A stretch of 64,000 bases of DNA. Origin: Planctomycetota bacterium. Lineage in GTDB: Bacteria > Planctomycetota > UBA1135 > GCA-002686595. The notes under the pieces are model-generated. The model was not told the DNA's origin, searched no databases, and worked only from the letters and a program-made list of their open reading frames with translations. Positions within the stretch are counted from its first letter, which is position 1; the number at the start of each line of letters is the position of its first letter. The stretch covers positions 83,320 to 147,319 of the forward strand of contig JAEUIA010000086.1 of NCBI GenBank assembly GCA_016795245.1. The letters run 5' to 3'. Shown in pieces: positions 42,602-51,667 of this stretch. The position numbers and the translations under genes are program-made.

Positions 42602-43615
42602 GTGGAACACGAACAACTCGACTCGTCGTCGGCTCGTCCCGCGGGCCGTTCTTCCCTGGCGCGGCAACTCGGCTGGTTCGGCGGAGGCGTCGCGCTGGCG
42701 GTGGTGCTGGCGTTGACCCGCGACATGCAGGCCGCGCCCGCCCCGCCCGGCGACACGGTGCTGTGGGCCGTCGACCGCGACGCGCACCGGCTGTACGGGC
42801 TCGATCGCGATCTCCTGATCGGTCGCAGCGTGCCGGTCCAGCGGCCGCTCGACGTGGAGGCGACCGCCGACGGCGGCACGTGGGTGCTGCGCAGCGAAGA
42901 CGGCACGAGCAACTCCACGATGCGTCTCAATCGCCACGACCCGCGCGGGGCGCTGATCACCGAGCTCTACCTCGAGCGGGTGCGCGACCTGGACATTTTC
43001 GAGCGCATGGATGCACTGGTGCTCGAACACGTGAACGGCAGCGTGCGGCTCGCGCGCGTGCGCGAGGAGGGGAGCCTGTTCCCGCTGCTCGTGCGCGCCG
43101 ATCTGGCGTGCGTCAGCGGTTCGTCCGGCTCGATCCTGTGCGGTACGGACACCGGCCGCATCCTGCGCCTCGACCCTGTGAGCGGAGCCGTGTCGATGGA
43201 CGTGCCGCTGGAAGGACCGATCAGCGACATCGCTCCTGGCCCGACACCGGGCAGCGCCTGGGCGCTCGACACGCGCGGACTCGGGCGCCTGTACCTGCTC
43301 GCCCCAGATCTCTCGATTCGTTGGGCGTCCGGCGTCGGGTTCGCGTGCGCGCACGTCGCGCCCGTGCCGGGCGAGGAGCGCGTGTGGATCGCCGACCTCA
43401 ACTCGCCGCGCGTGCGCAGGATCGGACCCGCGGGCGTCGTCGAACTCGACCGCCAGAGCCTGCCGTTGGGCGGCCTGGACCGCGTGATCCCGTGGCGCGA
43501 CGGCGGGGCGCTCGCGCTCGCTCCCGGGGCGATCCTGCACGTGGCGATGAACGGCAACCTGGCTCCGGGTCAAGGCGGGTTCGCCTGGCTGTCGGATGCA
43601 GCGCGCGTGCGCTGA
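42602..43615 (+). CDS. membrane-anchored beta-propeller-like (NHL/SMP-30 type) protein
   Basis: 337 aa, GTG start. A TM segment (about 22-40) anchors the N-terminus, with the rest outside the cytoplasm. The body shows repeated four-strand units with WAVDRDAHRLYGLDRD, SILCGTDTGRILRLDPVSG, AWALDTRGLGRLYLLAP and VWIADLNSPRVRRIGPAGVVEL, typical of NHL/SGL-like propellers. No catalytic residues stand out. Located 61 nt after the small CxxC gene, it may be the last member of the oxidase transcript or independent. Convergent with the Nudix gene, with a 7-nt gap. Confidence 0.65.
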   Translation: MEHEQLDSSSARPAGRSSLARQLGWFGGGVALAVVLALTRDMQAAPAPPGDTVLWAVDRDAHRLYGLDRDLLIGRSVPVQRPLDVEATADGGTWVLRSEDGTSNSTMRLNRHDPRGALITELYLERVRDLDIFERMDALVLEHVNGSVRLARVREEGSLFPLLVRADLACVSGSSGSILCGTDTGRILRLDPVSGAVSMDVPLEGPISDIAPGPTPGSAWALDTRGLGRLYLLAPDLSIRWASGVGFACAHVAPVPGEERVWIADLNSPRVRRIGPAGVVELDRQSLPLGGLDRVIPWRDGGALALAPGAILHVAMNGNLAPGQGGFAWLSDAARVR

Positions 43616-43622
43616 AAGCGAT

Positions 43623-44156
43623 TCAGCGAACCAGCAGTGCGGCTGCGATCAGCGTCTTGGCGTCGACGATGTCGGCTTCGAACAGCGAATGCGGTGAACG
43701 GCGCACGACATCGAGTTCCTCGTCGTGGTCCTTCTCCTTGGCGCCGGATTCGACGCGCACGAGGTCGCGCGCGATGAACAGGCTCAGGCGCTCGCTGCAG
43801 AATCCCGGCGCGGCGAAAAACTCGCGCAGGAGTTCCCACGAGCGTGCGCGGTGGCCGGTCTCTTCCTCGAGTTCGCGCATGGCGGCGGCGAGGCGATCTT
43901 CGCCGACCTCGACGCGGCCGGCCGGCACCTCGAGCAACCAATCGCCGCAAGCGTGGCGGTACTGTCGCACCAGCAACAAGTCGCCGTTCTCGTCCACGGC
44001 GGCGATAGCAACCGCTCCTGGGTGGTCGACGATCGTCAATTCCTGATTCAGGCCCGACGGCAGCACGACTGATTCGCGCACGAGGTCGAAGATGCGACCT
44101 TCGTAGACCTTGCGCGAATCCGAGACGTGAATGTCCGGGTGGCGAATCAGCGGCAT
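43623..44156 (-). CDS. Nudix hydrolase, ADP-ribose pyrophosphatase type
   Basis: 177 aa. The complete Nudix box G-x5-E-x7-RELEEETG is present (about residues 79-101), preceded by the strand VRQYRHACGDWLLEVPAG that is typical of NudF/ADP-ribose pyrophosphatases. It hydrolyses nucleoside diphosphate derivatives such as ADP-ribose to AMP plus the other phosphate. It follows the coiled-coil gene with only one base between stop and ATG, so the two are co-translated. Confidence 0.88.
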   Translation of the reverse strand: MPLIRHPDIHVSDSRKVYEGRIFDLVRESVVLPSGLNQELTIVDHPGAVAIAAVDENGDLLLVRQYRHACGDWLLEVPAGRVEVGEDRLAAAMRELEEETGHRARSWELLREFFAAPGFCSERLSLFIARDLVRVESGAKEKDHDEELDVVRRSPHSLFEADIVDAKTLIAAALLVR

Positions 44157-44157
44157 G

Positions 44158-44478
44158 TCAGGATTCGTCTTCGTGCTTCGACGAGCGTCCGCGGCGGCGC
44201 GAGGACAACTCTTCCGGCGACATGCCGATGGATCGGTCCGTGCCGGCGGTGAAGGCTTCGGCGGAGAGCGCCAGGTCGCTGCGACCTTCGTCCGTCGCGG
44301 TTTGGATGAACTTGCGCAAGGCCTTCTGCGCCTTGGTCCAATCGCGCCGCAGCGGTGAATTGCGCTCTTTCTCGGACTCGAGTTTGGCGCGCGCCGCAGC
44401 CAACTGGGCCTCGAGCTCGTGGAGACGTTGTTCAGGAGTACGGCGCGAGTAGGAGCGCTTGGGCATAACTTGAGTCAT
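44158..44478 (-). CDS. hypothetical coiled-coil protein
   Basis: 106 aa. Residues about 14-60 form an amphipathic charged helix (TPEQRLHELEAQLAAARAKL) compatible with a coiled coil. The C-terminal third is Ser/Arg/Asp-rich and probably unstructured. No family recognised. The second in-frame ATG (MPKRS, four codons in) is an alternative start. It precedes the Nudix gene by one base. Confidence 0.55.
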   Translation of the reverse strand: MTQVMPKRSYSRRTPEQRLHELEAQLAAARAKLESEKERNSPLRRDWTKAQKALRKFIQTATDEGRSDLALSAEAFTAGTDRSIGMSPEELSSRRRGRSSKHEDES

Positions 44479-44857
44479 GGTGACAATTGGAATTCCGCGA
44501 GTGCGTCACAGTGAATGGCGCGTTGTGCAATCGGGTGCTTGGATCGCGGACTGGCTGAAAGCTCTAGAACTGCACGAGACCGGAACGCGTCCTTACGCGG
44601 ACGTGAATTCGCTCGTCGGCCAAGATCAGACGCACCACAGGATCACAGACAGTCTCGTCGAGTCGTGTCGGCCAATTGCGCCACAGGAGCAGAGAAGGTC
44701 CGCGACGGGTTGCGTCGACACCCTGAACATAACATCGCCGACCTGGGTCACAAGCCCGCGCAGGCGGTTTCTTGCCCGAAGAAGTGCGGTTGATCCGCAG
44801 TGATCCTTGACCTTTCGTGCTCCCGCCCCGATCTTCTTCAGCCTGGAAAACCGGATC
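44479..44857. other. 379-nt intergenic region between divergent units
   Basis: It separates the coiled-coil/Nudix unit from hpt. A 108-codon open frame from 44477 covers most of it on the plus strand, but it has no Shine-Dalgarno, no recognisable domain and uneven composition, so I do not call it. A tRNA-like stretch (minus strand, about 44640-44700) lacks a T-arm. TTGACC at 44807-44812 is a possible -35 box for hpt, with only a poor GATCTT 17 nt on. Confidence 0.35.
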
Positions 44858-45424
44858 ATGACCCTCGACAATGACATCGAACGCGTTCTGTTCAGCGAAG
44901 GCGAAATTCTCTCGGGGATAGATCGCGTCGCGCGTGAAGTGACCCGCACGTACCAGGGACGCGACTTCACCGTCGTCTCGGTGCTCAAAGGTTCGTGCGT
45001 GTTCGCATCGGATCTGATCCGCCGCATTCCAATTCCGCTCGAGCTCGCGTTCCTCGCGGCGTCGAGCTACGGCGACGGCACTACTTCGGGGGCGTTGGAG
45101 ATCAATTTCATTCCGACCGGCAACGAGATCGAAGGTCGCAATCTGTTGCTCGTCGACGACATCCTCGACACGGGCCGCACACTGCACAAGCTCAAGGCCG
45201 AACTCAGCAAGCGCGGTGCCGCCGAAGTGCGCACCTGCGTCTTCCTCGACAAGCCTTCGCGCCGCGAAGCTCCGATCAAACCCGACTTCCGTGCCTTCGA
45301 AGTCGAGAACCTGTTCGTCGTCGGCTACGGACTCGACTACGCGGGGCGTTACCGCAATCTGCCGTACGTCGGCGCGTTGAAGGAAGTCGTCTACGCCGCC
45401 CCCAAGAAGACCGCGCGCGGTTGA
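44858..45424 (+). CDS. hpt: hypoxanthine phosphoribosyltransferase
   Basis: 188 aa from the ATG at 44858, which gives the typical TLDNDIERVLFSEGEI start; an ORF extension to 44807 is unsupported. The PRPP motif LLLVDDILDTGRTL (about 106-119) and the flexible-loop region with SSYGDGT (about 69-75) are in place. It salvages hypoxanthine/guanine with PRPP to IMP/GMP. Its stop overlaps a TTG by 4 nt, possibly the start of the pseudouridine synthase, so purine salvage heads an RNA-modification operon here. Confidence 0.92.
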   Translation: MTLDNDIERVLFSEGEILSGIDRVAREVTRTYQGRDFTVVSVLKGSCVFASDLIRRIPIPLELAFLAASSYGDGTTSGALEINFIPTGNEIEGRNLLLVDDILDTGRTLHKLKAELSKRGAAEVRTCVFLDKPSRREAPIKPDFRAFEVENLFVVGYGLDYAGRYRNLPYVGALKEVVYAAPKKTARG

Positions 45425-45459
45425 TCCAAGCATCGACCCGCGGGCTCGATGCGCGCTCG

Positions 45460-46479
45460 ATGTACCACCTTCCGATACCTGAGGAACGTCACGGCATGGA
45501 ACTCGACGAGTTCCTGTGCCTCTCGTTCCCACTCTTGACCAAGGGTTTCCTGCGGCGCCAGGTGCGCGACGGCAAGATCCTCGTCGACGGTCAGCGCACC
45601 ATCCCGAGCCAGCGCCTGCGTTGGAGTCAGGTCATCCTGATCGACTTCGACGAGGACGAAGTCGTGCCCGAGGCACCCGTCGCACCGTCGTTCTCGATCC
45701 CGGTTCTGTACGAGGACGAGCACGTGCTGGCCGTCGACAAACCGGCTGATCTGGCGGCCGAGCCCGAGCGCTGGGCGCGAGGAAACGCCTCGCTTTCAGG
45801 CGCTTTGCTCTCACTCGCGCTCGAACGCGCCGACGCGGAGCCCGACAGCCCGCTGACACCGACCGAGGGGTTGGACTTCCGCCCACGGCTCGTGCACCGG
45901 CTCGACAAGGACACGACCGGCGTCGTACTGGTCGCCAAGACTCTGGAGGCCGAACGCGAATTGCGCGCGGCCTTCGAGAACGGCACGGTCCACAAACACT
46001 ACCTCGCGCTGGTCGAGGGCGAGTACCCGCTGGCCGACGGCGAGTCCGAGATCATCGACCTGCCGATCGGGCCCGACGAGAAGAAGAGCGGCCGCATGCG
46101 CGTCGATCGCGCGGACGGCAAGCCTTCGCAGACACGCGTCTCGATCGAGCAACGCTTCAACGGCTACACGCTCGTGCGTTGCGAGCCGCTCACCGGGCGC
46201 ACGCATCAGATCCGCGTTCACATGCGCGAAGTCGGTTTCCCGCTCGTGGTCGATCCCGTCTACGGTCGGCACAAGAGCCTGTCACTCTCCGAGTTCAAGC
46301 CCGGATATCGCAAGAAGCGTGGCCACCAGGAACTGCCGCTGATCACGCGGCTCACGCTGCACGCTCGCCGCATCGAGTTTCCACGCGTGGGTACGCACGA
46401 ATCGGTCGTCGTCGAATCACCGCTCCCCAAGGATTTCGAGCGCGTCCTGAAACAGATGGCCAAGGTGCGAGCGCGATGA
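45460..46479 (+). CDS. RluA-family 23S rRNA/tRNA pseudouridine synthase
   Basis: 339 aa from the ATG at 45460; a TTG at 45421 overlapping the hpt stop (TTGA) would add 13 residues, and both are plausible. An N-terminal S4-like RNA-binding domain (about 12-65, DEFLCLSFPLLTKGFLRRQVRDGKI) is followed by the catalytic domain with HRLDKDTTG, where D149 is the nucleophile, and RTHQIRVHM near 240. This is the RluC/RluD arrangement. The enzyme isomerises specific uridines in rRNA. Its stop overlaps truD by 4 nt. Confidence 0.9.
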   Translation: MYHLPIPEERHGMELDEFLCLSFPLLTKGFLRRQVRDGKILVDGQRTIPSQRLRWSQVILIDFDEDEVVPEAPVAPSFSIPVLYEDEHVLAVDKPADLAAEPERWARGNASLSGALLSLALERADAEPDSPLTPTEGLDFRPRLVHRLDKDTTGVVLVAKTLEAERELRAAFENGTVHKHYLALVEGEYPLADGESEIIDLPIGPDEKKSGRMRVDRADGKPSQTRVSIEQRFNGYTLVRCEPLTGRTHQIRVHMREVGFPLVVDPVYGRHKSLSLSEFKPGYRKKRGHQELPLITRLTLHARRIEFPRVGTHESVVVESPLPKDFERVLKQMAKVRAR

Positions 46480-47807
46480 AACTGAAACAAGAACCGCAAG
46501 ACTTCCGCGTGCGCGAGTTGATCGGTGACTCGTTCTTCAAGGATCGCGGGCGCTTCCAGGTCTACCGTGTCACCAAGAAGAAGCTGACGTCGCTCGAGGC
46601 CGCAGGCCGCCTTGCCGACCTGGCGGGCGTAGCGCAGTCCGAAGTCGCCATGGCCGGTCTGAAGGACCGCCAGGGCGTCACGGTTCAATTCATGACCGTC
46701 AAGGGCGGGCGTCCCGTGTTCCTGAAAACGCCTGAATTGCGCATCGAAACCGCCGGCTTTGCGTCGCGTGAGATCACGAGCAGCGACAGCGAGGGCAATG
46801 CGTTCGAGATCACGGTACGCAAGATGTCCGACGAAGAGCGCGAAGCGCTCGTGAAAGGCGCAGCCGAGGTCAAGGCCTACGGTCTGCCCAACTACTTCGG
46901 AGAGCAGCGCTTCGGCAACCTGCGTCACGGTCAAGGTTGGATCGCGCGCGATCTCGCACTGGGCAAGCACGAAGTGGCGCTGCGTGCGTTGATCGCCGGC
47001 AAGTCCGAGCACGACGACGCGCGCAACTCGCGCTTCAAACGGTCGATCGAAGGCGCGTGGGGCGATTGGCGGTCCTGCCGCGAATTCGCCGGGCGCTTCG
47101 GCAACTACATCTCGGTGTTTCAACACCTGATCAAGCACGAAGACGATTTCGCCGGCGCGTTCCGCTTCGTGAAATCGCAACTGCGCCTCATCCACCTCTA
47201 CGCCTGGCAGTCGCACGTGTGGAATCGTGCCGTGGCGGCCCACGTCGAGAGCGTCACCCGGCCGGAAGAACGCTTCATGGTCGCGGCCCCCGAGGGTCGC
47301 TTGATCTTCGCGCGCGGGGAGTTGAAGAGCGACCCCAAATGGAAAGGCATGTTCCGTCTGCCCGGTCCGGGGTTGGACGACGTCAAGCATCCCGCTCAAC
47401 GCGATCTGCTCGCGCTGGCCCTGCGCCAAGAGGGGCTGCAACCGCACGAATTCCGCATCGAAGGCGTGAGCGGATTCCAACTGAAGGGCGAGGATCGTCC
47501 GCTGCTGGTCACGCCGCGCAACCTGCGCATCGATACGCCTGCCAACGGACAGACGATCGTGAGCTTCGAATTGCCGCGCGGCTCGTACGCTACGCTGGTC
47601 ATGTCGCGCCTCGTGCCGCCCGAAGCCAGACGACCCGCGCCTTATCGCGATCATCCCGATGGCGGCCAACGTGGCGGACCGCGCGGAGCGCCGCGCGGTG
47701 CATCACGCAGCGGAACACGTGGCGGAGAGCGCGCAGCGCCGCCTGACCGGCCGCCGCGCAAGCCGAAACGACCGCCCCCCGGCGGAAACAGATCACGCAA
47801 GAACTAG
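46476..47807 (+). CDS. truD: tRNA pseudouridine(13) synthase TruD with RGG-rich tail
   Basis: 443 aa. TruD signatures are the catalytic D64 in AGLKDRQG and PNYFGEQRFG near residue 136; a hallmark of the family is its insertion-rich fold with no similarity to RluA beyond the active site. It makes pseudouridine at position 13 of tRNAs. The last 60 or so residues (about 384-443) are an Arg/Gly/Pro tail with RGG-type repeats (GGQRGGPRGAPRG), not part of the standard enzyme, and could add RNA affinity. ATGA overlap with the preceding gene. The AGGAG for the next gene overlaps this gene's stop. Confidence 0.9.
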   Translation: MKLKQEPQDFRVRELIGDSFFKDRGRFQVYRVTKKKLTSLEAAGRLADLAGVAQSEVAMAGLKDRQGVTVQFMTVKGGRPVFLKTPELRIETAGFASREITSSDSEGNAFEITVRKMSDEEREALVKGAAEVKAYGLPNYFGEQRFGNLRHGQGWIARDLALGKHEVALRALIAGKSEHDDARNSRFKRSIEGAWGDWRSCREFAGRFGNYISVFQHLIKHEDDFAGAFRFVKSQLRLIHLYAWQSHVWNRAVAAHVESVTRPEERFMVAAPEGRLIFARGELKSDPKWKGMFRLPGPGLDDVKHPAQRDLLALALRQEGLQPHEFRIEGVSGFQLKGEDRPLLVTPRNLRIDTPANGQTIVSFELPRGSYATLVMSRLVPPEARRPAPYRDHPDGGQRGGPRGAPRGASRSGTRGGERAAPPDRPPRKPKRPPPGGNRSRKN

Positions 47808-47817
47808 GAGCCTGACC

Positions 47818-48726
47818 TTGAAAGATGCAGCGAAAACCCCGGCAGGGAATCCGTCCACGACCCGCGCCAGTGAAGCCGTCGGCGTCATGGGCGGATCCGG
47901 CCTGTACGACATCGAGGGGCTGACCGACGTCAAGGAGATCGAACTCTCCACTCCGTTCGGCGCACCTAGCGACGCCTTCATCACGGGCACGCTAGGCGGC
48001 GTGCGCATGGTGTTCCTGCCGCGTCACGGTCGCGGGCACCGCATCTCGCCGAGCGAAATCAACTTTCGCGCGAACATGTGGGGCATGAAAAAGCTAGGGG
48101 TGACGCGCATCGTGTCGCTCTCAGCCGTCGGATCGATGCGCGAGGACGTCAAGCCCGGCGATTTCGTCGTGATCGATCAATTCTTCGATCGCACCCGCCA
48201 CCGCAACGACACCTTCTTCGAAGGCGGCGTAGTCGCGCACGTGATGTTCGCCGATCCGGTGTGCCCGCGCTTGCGCACCACCTTGCTCGCGGCCGGAAAG
48301 CAACTCGGCTTGCGCATGCACGACGGCGGCACCTACATCAACATGGAAGGGCCGCAGTTCAGTACGCGCGCCGAGTCCAAGATCTACCGCAAGTGGGGCG
48401 TCGACGTGATCGGAATGACGAACCTGCAGGAGGCCAAACTCGCCCGCGAGGCCGAGATCTGCTACGCCACGGTGGCAATGGCCACGGATTACGATTGCTG
48501 GCATGAAGACCACGACGACGTCACAGTCGAAGGGATCTTGAAGGTCATGCACAAGAACATCGGCAATGCCAAGAAGCTGATCCTGGCCGCCGTGCCGCAC
48601 ATCGCGCCGCAGGGCGATTGTCCCGACGGCAAGGCGCTCGCGCATGCCATCATGACTTCCCACGACCGTGTGGGGTCCGAAGCGCGCCTGCGCTTGGGAC
48701 TCTTGATCGACAAGTACGTGAAGTAA
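47818..48726 (+). CDS. mtnP: S-methyl-5'-thioadenosine phosphorylase
   Basis: 302 aa from the TTG at 47818, preceded by AGGAG (47806-47810) with 7-nt spacing. Purine-phosphorylase-family features: GVMGGSGLYD (about 22-31), FLPRHGRGH near 64-72, the phosphate-binding SAVGSMRED, and the substrate-pocket segment INMEGPQFSTRAES near 175-188. The enzyme cleaves methylthioadenosine to adenine and methylthioribose-1-phosphate. It is 10 nt after truD and six nt before the peptidase gene, in the same run of genes. Confidence 0.92.
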   Translation: MKDAAKTPAGNPSTTRASEAVGVMGGSGLYDIEGLTDVKEIELSTPFGAPSDAFITGTLGGVRMVFLPRHGRGHRISPSEINFRANMWGMKKLGVTRIVSLSAVGSMREDVKPGDFVVIDQFFDRTRHRNDTFFEGGVVAHVMFADPVCPRLRTTLLAAGKQLGLRMHDGGTYINMEGPQFSTRAESKIYRKWGVDVIGMTNLQEAKLAREAEICYATVAMATDYDCWHEDHDDVTVEGILKVMHKNIGNAKKLILAAVPHIAPQGDCPDGKALAHAIMTSHDRVGSEARLRLGLLIDKYVK

Positions 48727-48732
48727 GCACCC

Positions 48733-50445
48733 ATGAAACGCTCGCTCCTGTTGCTGCTGCTGGTCGCGACCGGGTGTCAGCGCGATCTCAGTGACGAGCG
48801 CTTGATCGAGATGAGCCTGGAGGCCGAGCGTCAGGCACGCACCGCGCCCAGCGCCGCGCACGCCGGGCCGCCCGTCGCGCTTTCGAAGACCGGCACGGCG
48901 CGTTTCGCGACGCAGGTTTTCGCGGCGTTCTCCAGTGAGCGCGCCTTTGCGACGACGGCATTCGCAGACCGTTTCTATCGCGAGCCGGCCAACGACGGGT
49001 TCGAAGCGGTCGTCGATCACGTCGTCGCCGAATTGCGGGCGGCCGGATACGGCGCGAGCGCCGCGCTCACGCTCGAAGTGATCGAGACACCGCTGAATTC
49101 GCCGGCGTGGACGCCGCTCTCCGCCCGCTTGGAATTGGTGTCGGCGCAGTCGACGCGCGTCCTGCACGCGTTCTCGGACGGAGCAGATCGGGACCGCGTC
49201 ATGCTCCCGCGCAACGCCCCGTCGGCGCACGTCGAGGGCCGACTGGTGACCGCGCTGGACGCCGTGGAGAGCGGATGCGTGCTGCTGATCTCTGGTCCGT
49301 TGCGCACGAAGGTGCTCGAAGCGGCGCGCGCGCAAGGCGCCGTGCTCGTGCTTTCCTCCGATCTCGCGGACTTCAACGTCGATCCGAAGCCCGGTGGTGA
49401 ACGGCACCTCGACGCGATCGGCTACCGCCACGTGAGACACCCGGCCGAATTGCCCGTCGCGCAGATTTCACCGCGCTCGGCGGAAGCGTTGCGTGCCGCG
49501 TTGACGGCGGATCCCGAGACGCGTGTGCGCTTCGACTGCGAAGTCGCCTTCGTCGAACGTCCGCTGCGCACGGTCGTCGCGACGGTGGTCGGCGGCGCTC
49601 AGGCCGAGGAGTGCGTCGCCCTGGCCGCACACATCCAGGAACCCGGCGCCTGCGACAACGCCAGTGGAGTGGGGACGCTCCTGGAAGCAGCTTGTGTGAC
49701 GGCGCGCATGCTCGAGCACGCGGACATCAGCCGTCCCGCACGCAGCGTGAGCTTCGTCTTCGGCGACGAGATGGCGCAGAGCAGGATTTTTCTCGACCAC
49801 ACGAAGCGCCGCTGCATCGCGGGCATCGCAGTCGACATGACCGGTGAATCCGCAGCCGAAACCGGTGCGATCGCGCTGCTCGAGCGCGCCCCCGATCCAG
49901 GCGCTTTGCGTGCCCTGCCGCCGGATCGTCACACCGCCTGGGCGCGCGGTGACGGGCCGACCGCGCGCGCCGAGGACCTGGTACCGAACGGCCTGGCGGT
50001 GATCGCGCGCTGCGCGCTGGTCGACATCGGTTTGCAGCAGGCGGACTGGAAGACCGATGAACATCCCTACGAGGGTGGAAGCGATCACGCCGTGTTCCTG
50101 GAGCGCGGCATTCCAGCCGTGCTGTTTTGGCACTTCACCGATTTCGCCTACCACACGAGCCTCGATCGCTTGGATCACGTCGATGCGAACGAGATGAAGC
50201 GCATGGGCGCCGCGCTGCTCGTCACCGCGCTCGCGATCGCGGATCCGCGCACCACCGATCTGGAGCGTTATCTGCGCAGCCTCAACCGCGAAACCGGGGT
50301 ACGCATCGAATCCGCGCGAACTGCACAGGCGCTCGATTCCGAACGCGACTGGCAGACCTGGGCCAAGGGCGCGCGACTGTGGTTGCGCGATCTGTGTCTG
50401 AACGAGATCCCCACGAACACCACCACACGGAGCGACAAGCTATGA
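48733..50445 (+). CDS. M28-family metallopeptidase lipoprotein
   Basis: 570 aa, lipoprotein signal ending at VATGC (Cys15). A protease-associated-like insertion (about 120-260) precedes the M28 zinc-peptidase core: AAHIQEPGACDNASGVG supplies the first His and bridging Asp, FGDEMAQS carries the acid pair (DE, where the family usually has EE), and the later GGSDHAVF and YHTSLDRLDHVD the remaining ligands. M28 enzymes are aminopeptidases releasing N-terminal residues outside the cytoplasm. Its stop overlaps the asparaginase gene by 4 nt, suggesting that both act on peptides or amides in the periplasm. Confidence 0.87.
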   Translation: MKRSLLLLLLVATGCQRDLSDERLIEMSLEAERQARTAPSAAHAGPPVALSKTGTARFATQVFAAFSSERAFATTAFADRFYREPANDGFEAVVDHVVAELRAAGYGASAALTLEVIETPLNSPAWTPLSARLELVSAQSTRVLHAFSDGADRDRVMLPRNAPSAHVEGRLVTALDAVESGCVLLISGPLRTKVLEAARAQGAVLVLSSDLADFNVDPKPGGERHLDAIGYRHVRHPAELPVAQISPRSAEALRAALTADPETRVRFDCEVAFVERPLRTVVATVVGGAQAEECVALAAHIQEPGACDNASGVGTLLEAACVTARMLEHADISRPARSVSFVFGDEMAQSRIFLDHTKRRCIAGIAVDMTGESAAETGAIALLERAPDPGALRALPPDRHTAWARGDGPTARAEDLVPNGLAVIARCALVDIGLQQADWKTDEHPYEGGSDHAVFLERGIPAVLFWHFTDFAYHTSLDRLDHVDANEMKRMGAALLVTALAIADPRTTDLERYLRSLNRETGVRIESARTAQALDSERDWQTWAKGARLWLRDLCLNEIPTNTTTRSDKL

Positions 50446-51647
50446 CACATGCAGACGACACGCAACTGCCGACGGCTTTGCCCCGACGCGCCTTCCTCGG
50501 TTCCGCGCTCGGCGCGGGAGCGGCCTTCGTCGCCTGCAACTCCGTGGGCGCGCGCGCCGAAGAAACTGCGACCGCCTCGTCGGCGCGACGCGCGGCGCGC
50601 AAGGACTTCCCGGTCCTCGTCGGGAGCAACAACGCACTTCCGGGCATGAAGCTCGCCTACCCGAAGCTCTTGGCCGGCGCCGATCCGCTCGACTGCGTCA
50701 TCGACGTCGTCAAGGTGCCCGAGGCCGATCCCAAGGACGACAGCGTCGGCCTGGGCGGTCTGCCGAACGAGGACGGCGTCGTGCAACTCGACGCGGCGTG
50801 CATGTACGGACCGCGGCACAAGTCCGGGGCCGTGGGGTGTCTGGAGAACATCATGCACCCGAGCGAAGTCGCGCGCCTCGTGCTCGAGCGCACGGATCAT
50901 TGCTTGCTGGTCGGCAAGGACGCGTATCGATTCGCGCGCGCGCACGGCCACGAGCACGTCGAACTCCTGACCGAGGCCTCGCGCAAGAAGTGGATGCAGT
51001 GGAAAGAGAATGCATCTCAGGGAGACGATCGCCTGCCGCCGCCGCCGAAGCTGCCTTTCCAAGGCGCATTGCCGCGCAAGGCCGCGGAGACACACGTCGC
51101 GTACACCGACGAGCGCGCCGCTCGCCGCGCCGCCTGGATGCGTTACCGTCAAACCGGAACGATTCACTGCTCGGGGCTCGCCAGGGACGGAGCGATCGCG
51201 TGCACGACGACGACGTCGGGACTCTCGTGGAAGATCCCGGGGCGCGTGGGCGACTCGCCGATCATCGGAGCCGGACTGTACTGCGATCAAGAAGCGGGTA
51301 GCGCCGGCGCGACAGGCCGAGGCGAGGCCAATATCCTCGCCAACGGCGGGTTCGCGATCGTCGAGTTGATGCGCCAGGGCGCGTCACCGCGTGAGGCGGC
51401 GTTCGAAGTCCTGCGCCGCGTCACGCGGCAGACGACGCGTCAGGCGCGCTATCAGCCCGACCTGGTCGACGCGCAGGGACTGCCTTCCTTCAATCTCATC
51501 TTCTACGTGCTCGGACTGGACGGGGCGGTCGCCGGCGTGGCTTTGCGTCAACCCAAAGGAGACAAGACCGAGCGCACGACCTTCGCCGTCTCGACGCCGG
51601 ACGAGGGCCCGCGCCTCTTGCCGGTCGAGGCGCTGCACGAGGTCTGA
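50442..51647 (+). CDS. N4-(beta-N-acetylglucosaminyl)-L-asparaginase-type Ntn hydrolase
   Basis: 401 aa. A twin-arginine-like signal (LPRRAFLGSALGAG near 13-26) suggests export in the folded state. The Ntn-hydrolase signature follows: TGTIHCSGLARDGAIACTTT, with Thr240 the likely autoproteolytic nucleophile, then WKIPGRVGDSPIIGAGLY, which is diagnostic of glycosylasparaginase/isoaspartyl peptidases. It cleaves the amide of Asn-linked GlcNAc or isoaspartyl peptides after self-processing into alpha and beta chains. The ATG overlaps the peptidase stop, and the next gene is convergent. Confidence 0.9.
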   Translation: MTHADDTQLPTALPRRAFLGSALGAGAAFVACNSVGARAEETATASSARRAARKDFPVLVGSNNALPGMKLAYPKLLAGADPLDCVIDVVKVPEADPKDDSVGLGGLPNEDGVVQLDAACMYGPRHKSGAVGCLENIMHPSEVARLVLERTDHCLLVGKDAYRFARAHGHEHVELLTEASRKKWMQWKENASQGDDRLPPPPKLPFQGALPRKAAETHVAYTDERAARRAAWMRYRQTGTIHCSGLARDGAIACTTTTSGLSWKIPGRVGDSPIIGAGLYCDQEAGSAGATGRGEANILANGGFAIVELMRQGASPREAAFEVLRRVTRQTTRQARYQPDLVDAQGLPSFNLIFYVLGLDGAVAGVALRQPKGDKTERTTFAVSTPDEGPRLLPVEALHEV

Positions 51648-51667
51648 GACTGCGCGCGTCGTCGCGC

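Noticed and set aside
44640..44700. tRNA-like stretch on the minus strand (D-arm-like GGCGCAATTGGCCGACACG)
   Set aside because: No anticodon stem with a 7-nt loop and no T-arm (GGTTCGA-type) could be built, and the acceptor stem has no partner.
44477..44803. 108-codon plus-strand frame
   Set aside because: No ribosome-binding site, no domain, no coupling to neighbours and uneven composition; more likely intergenic.
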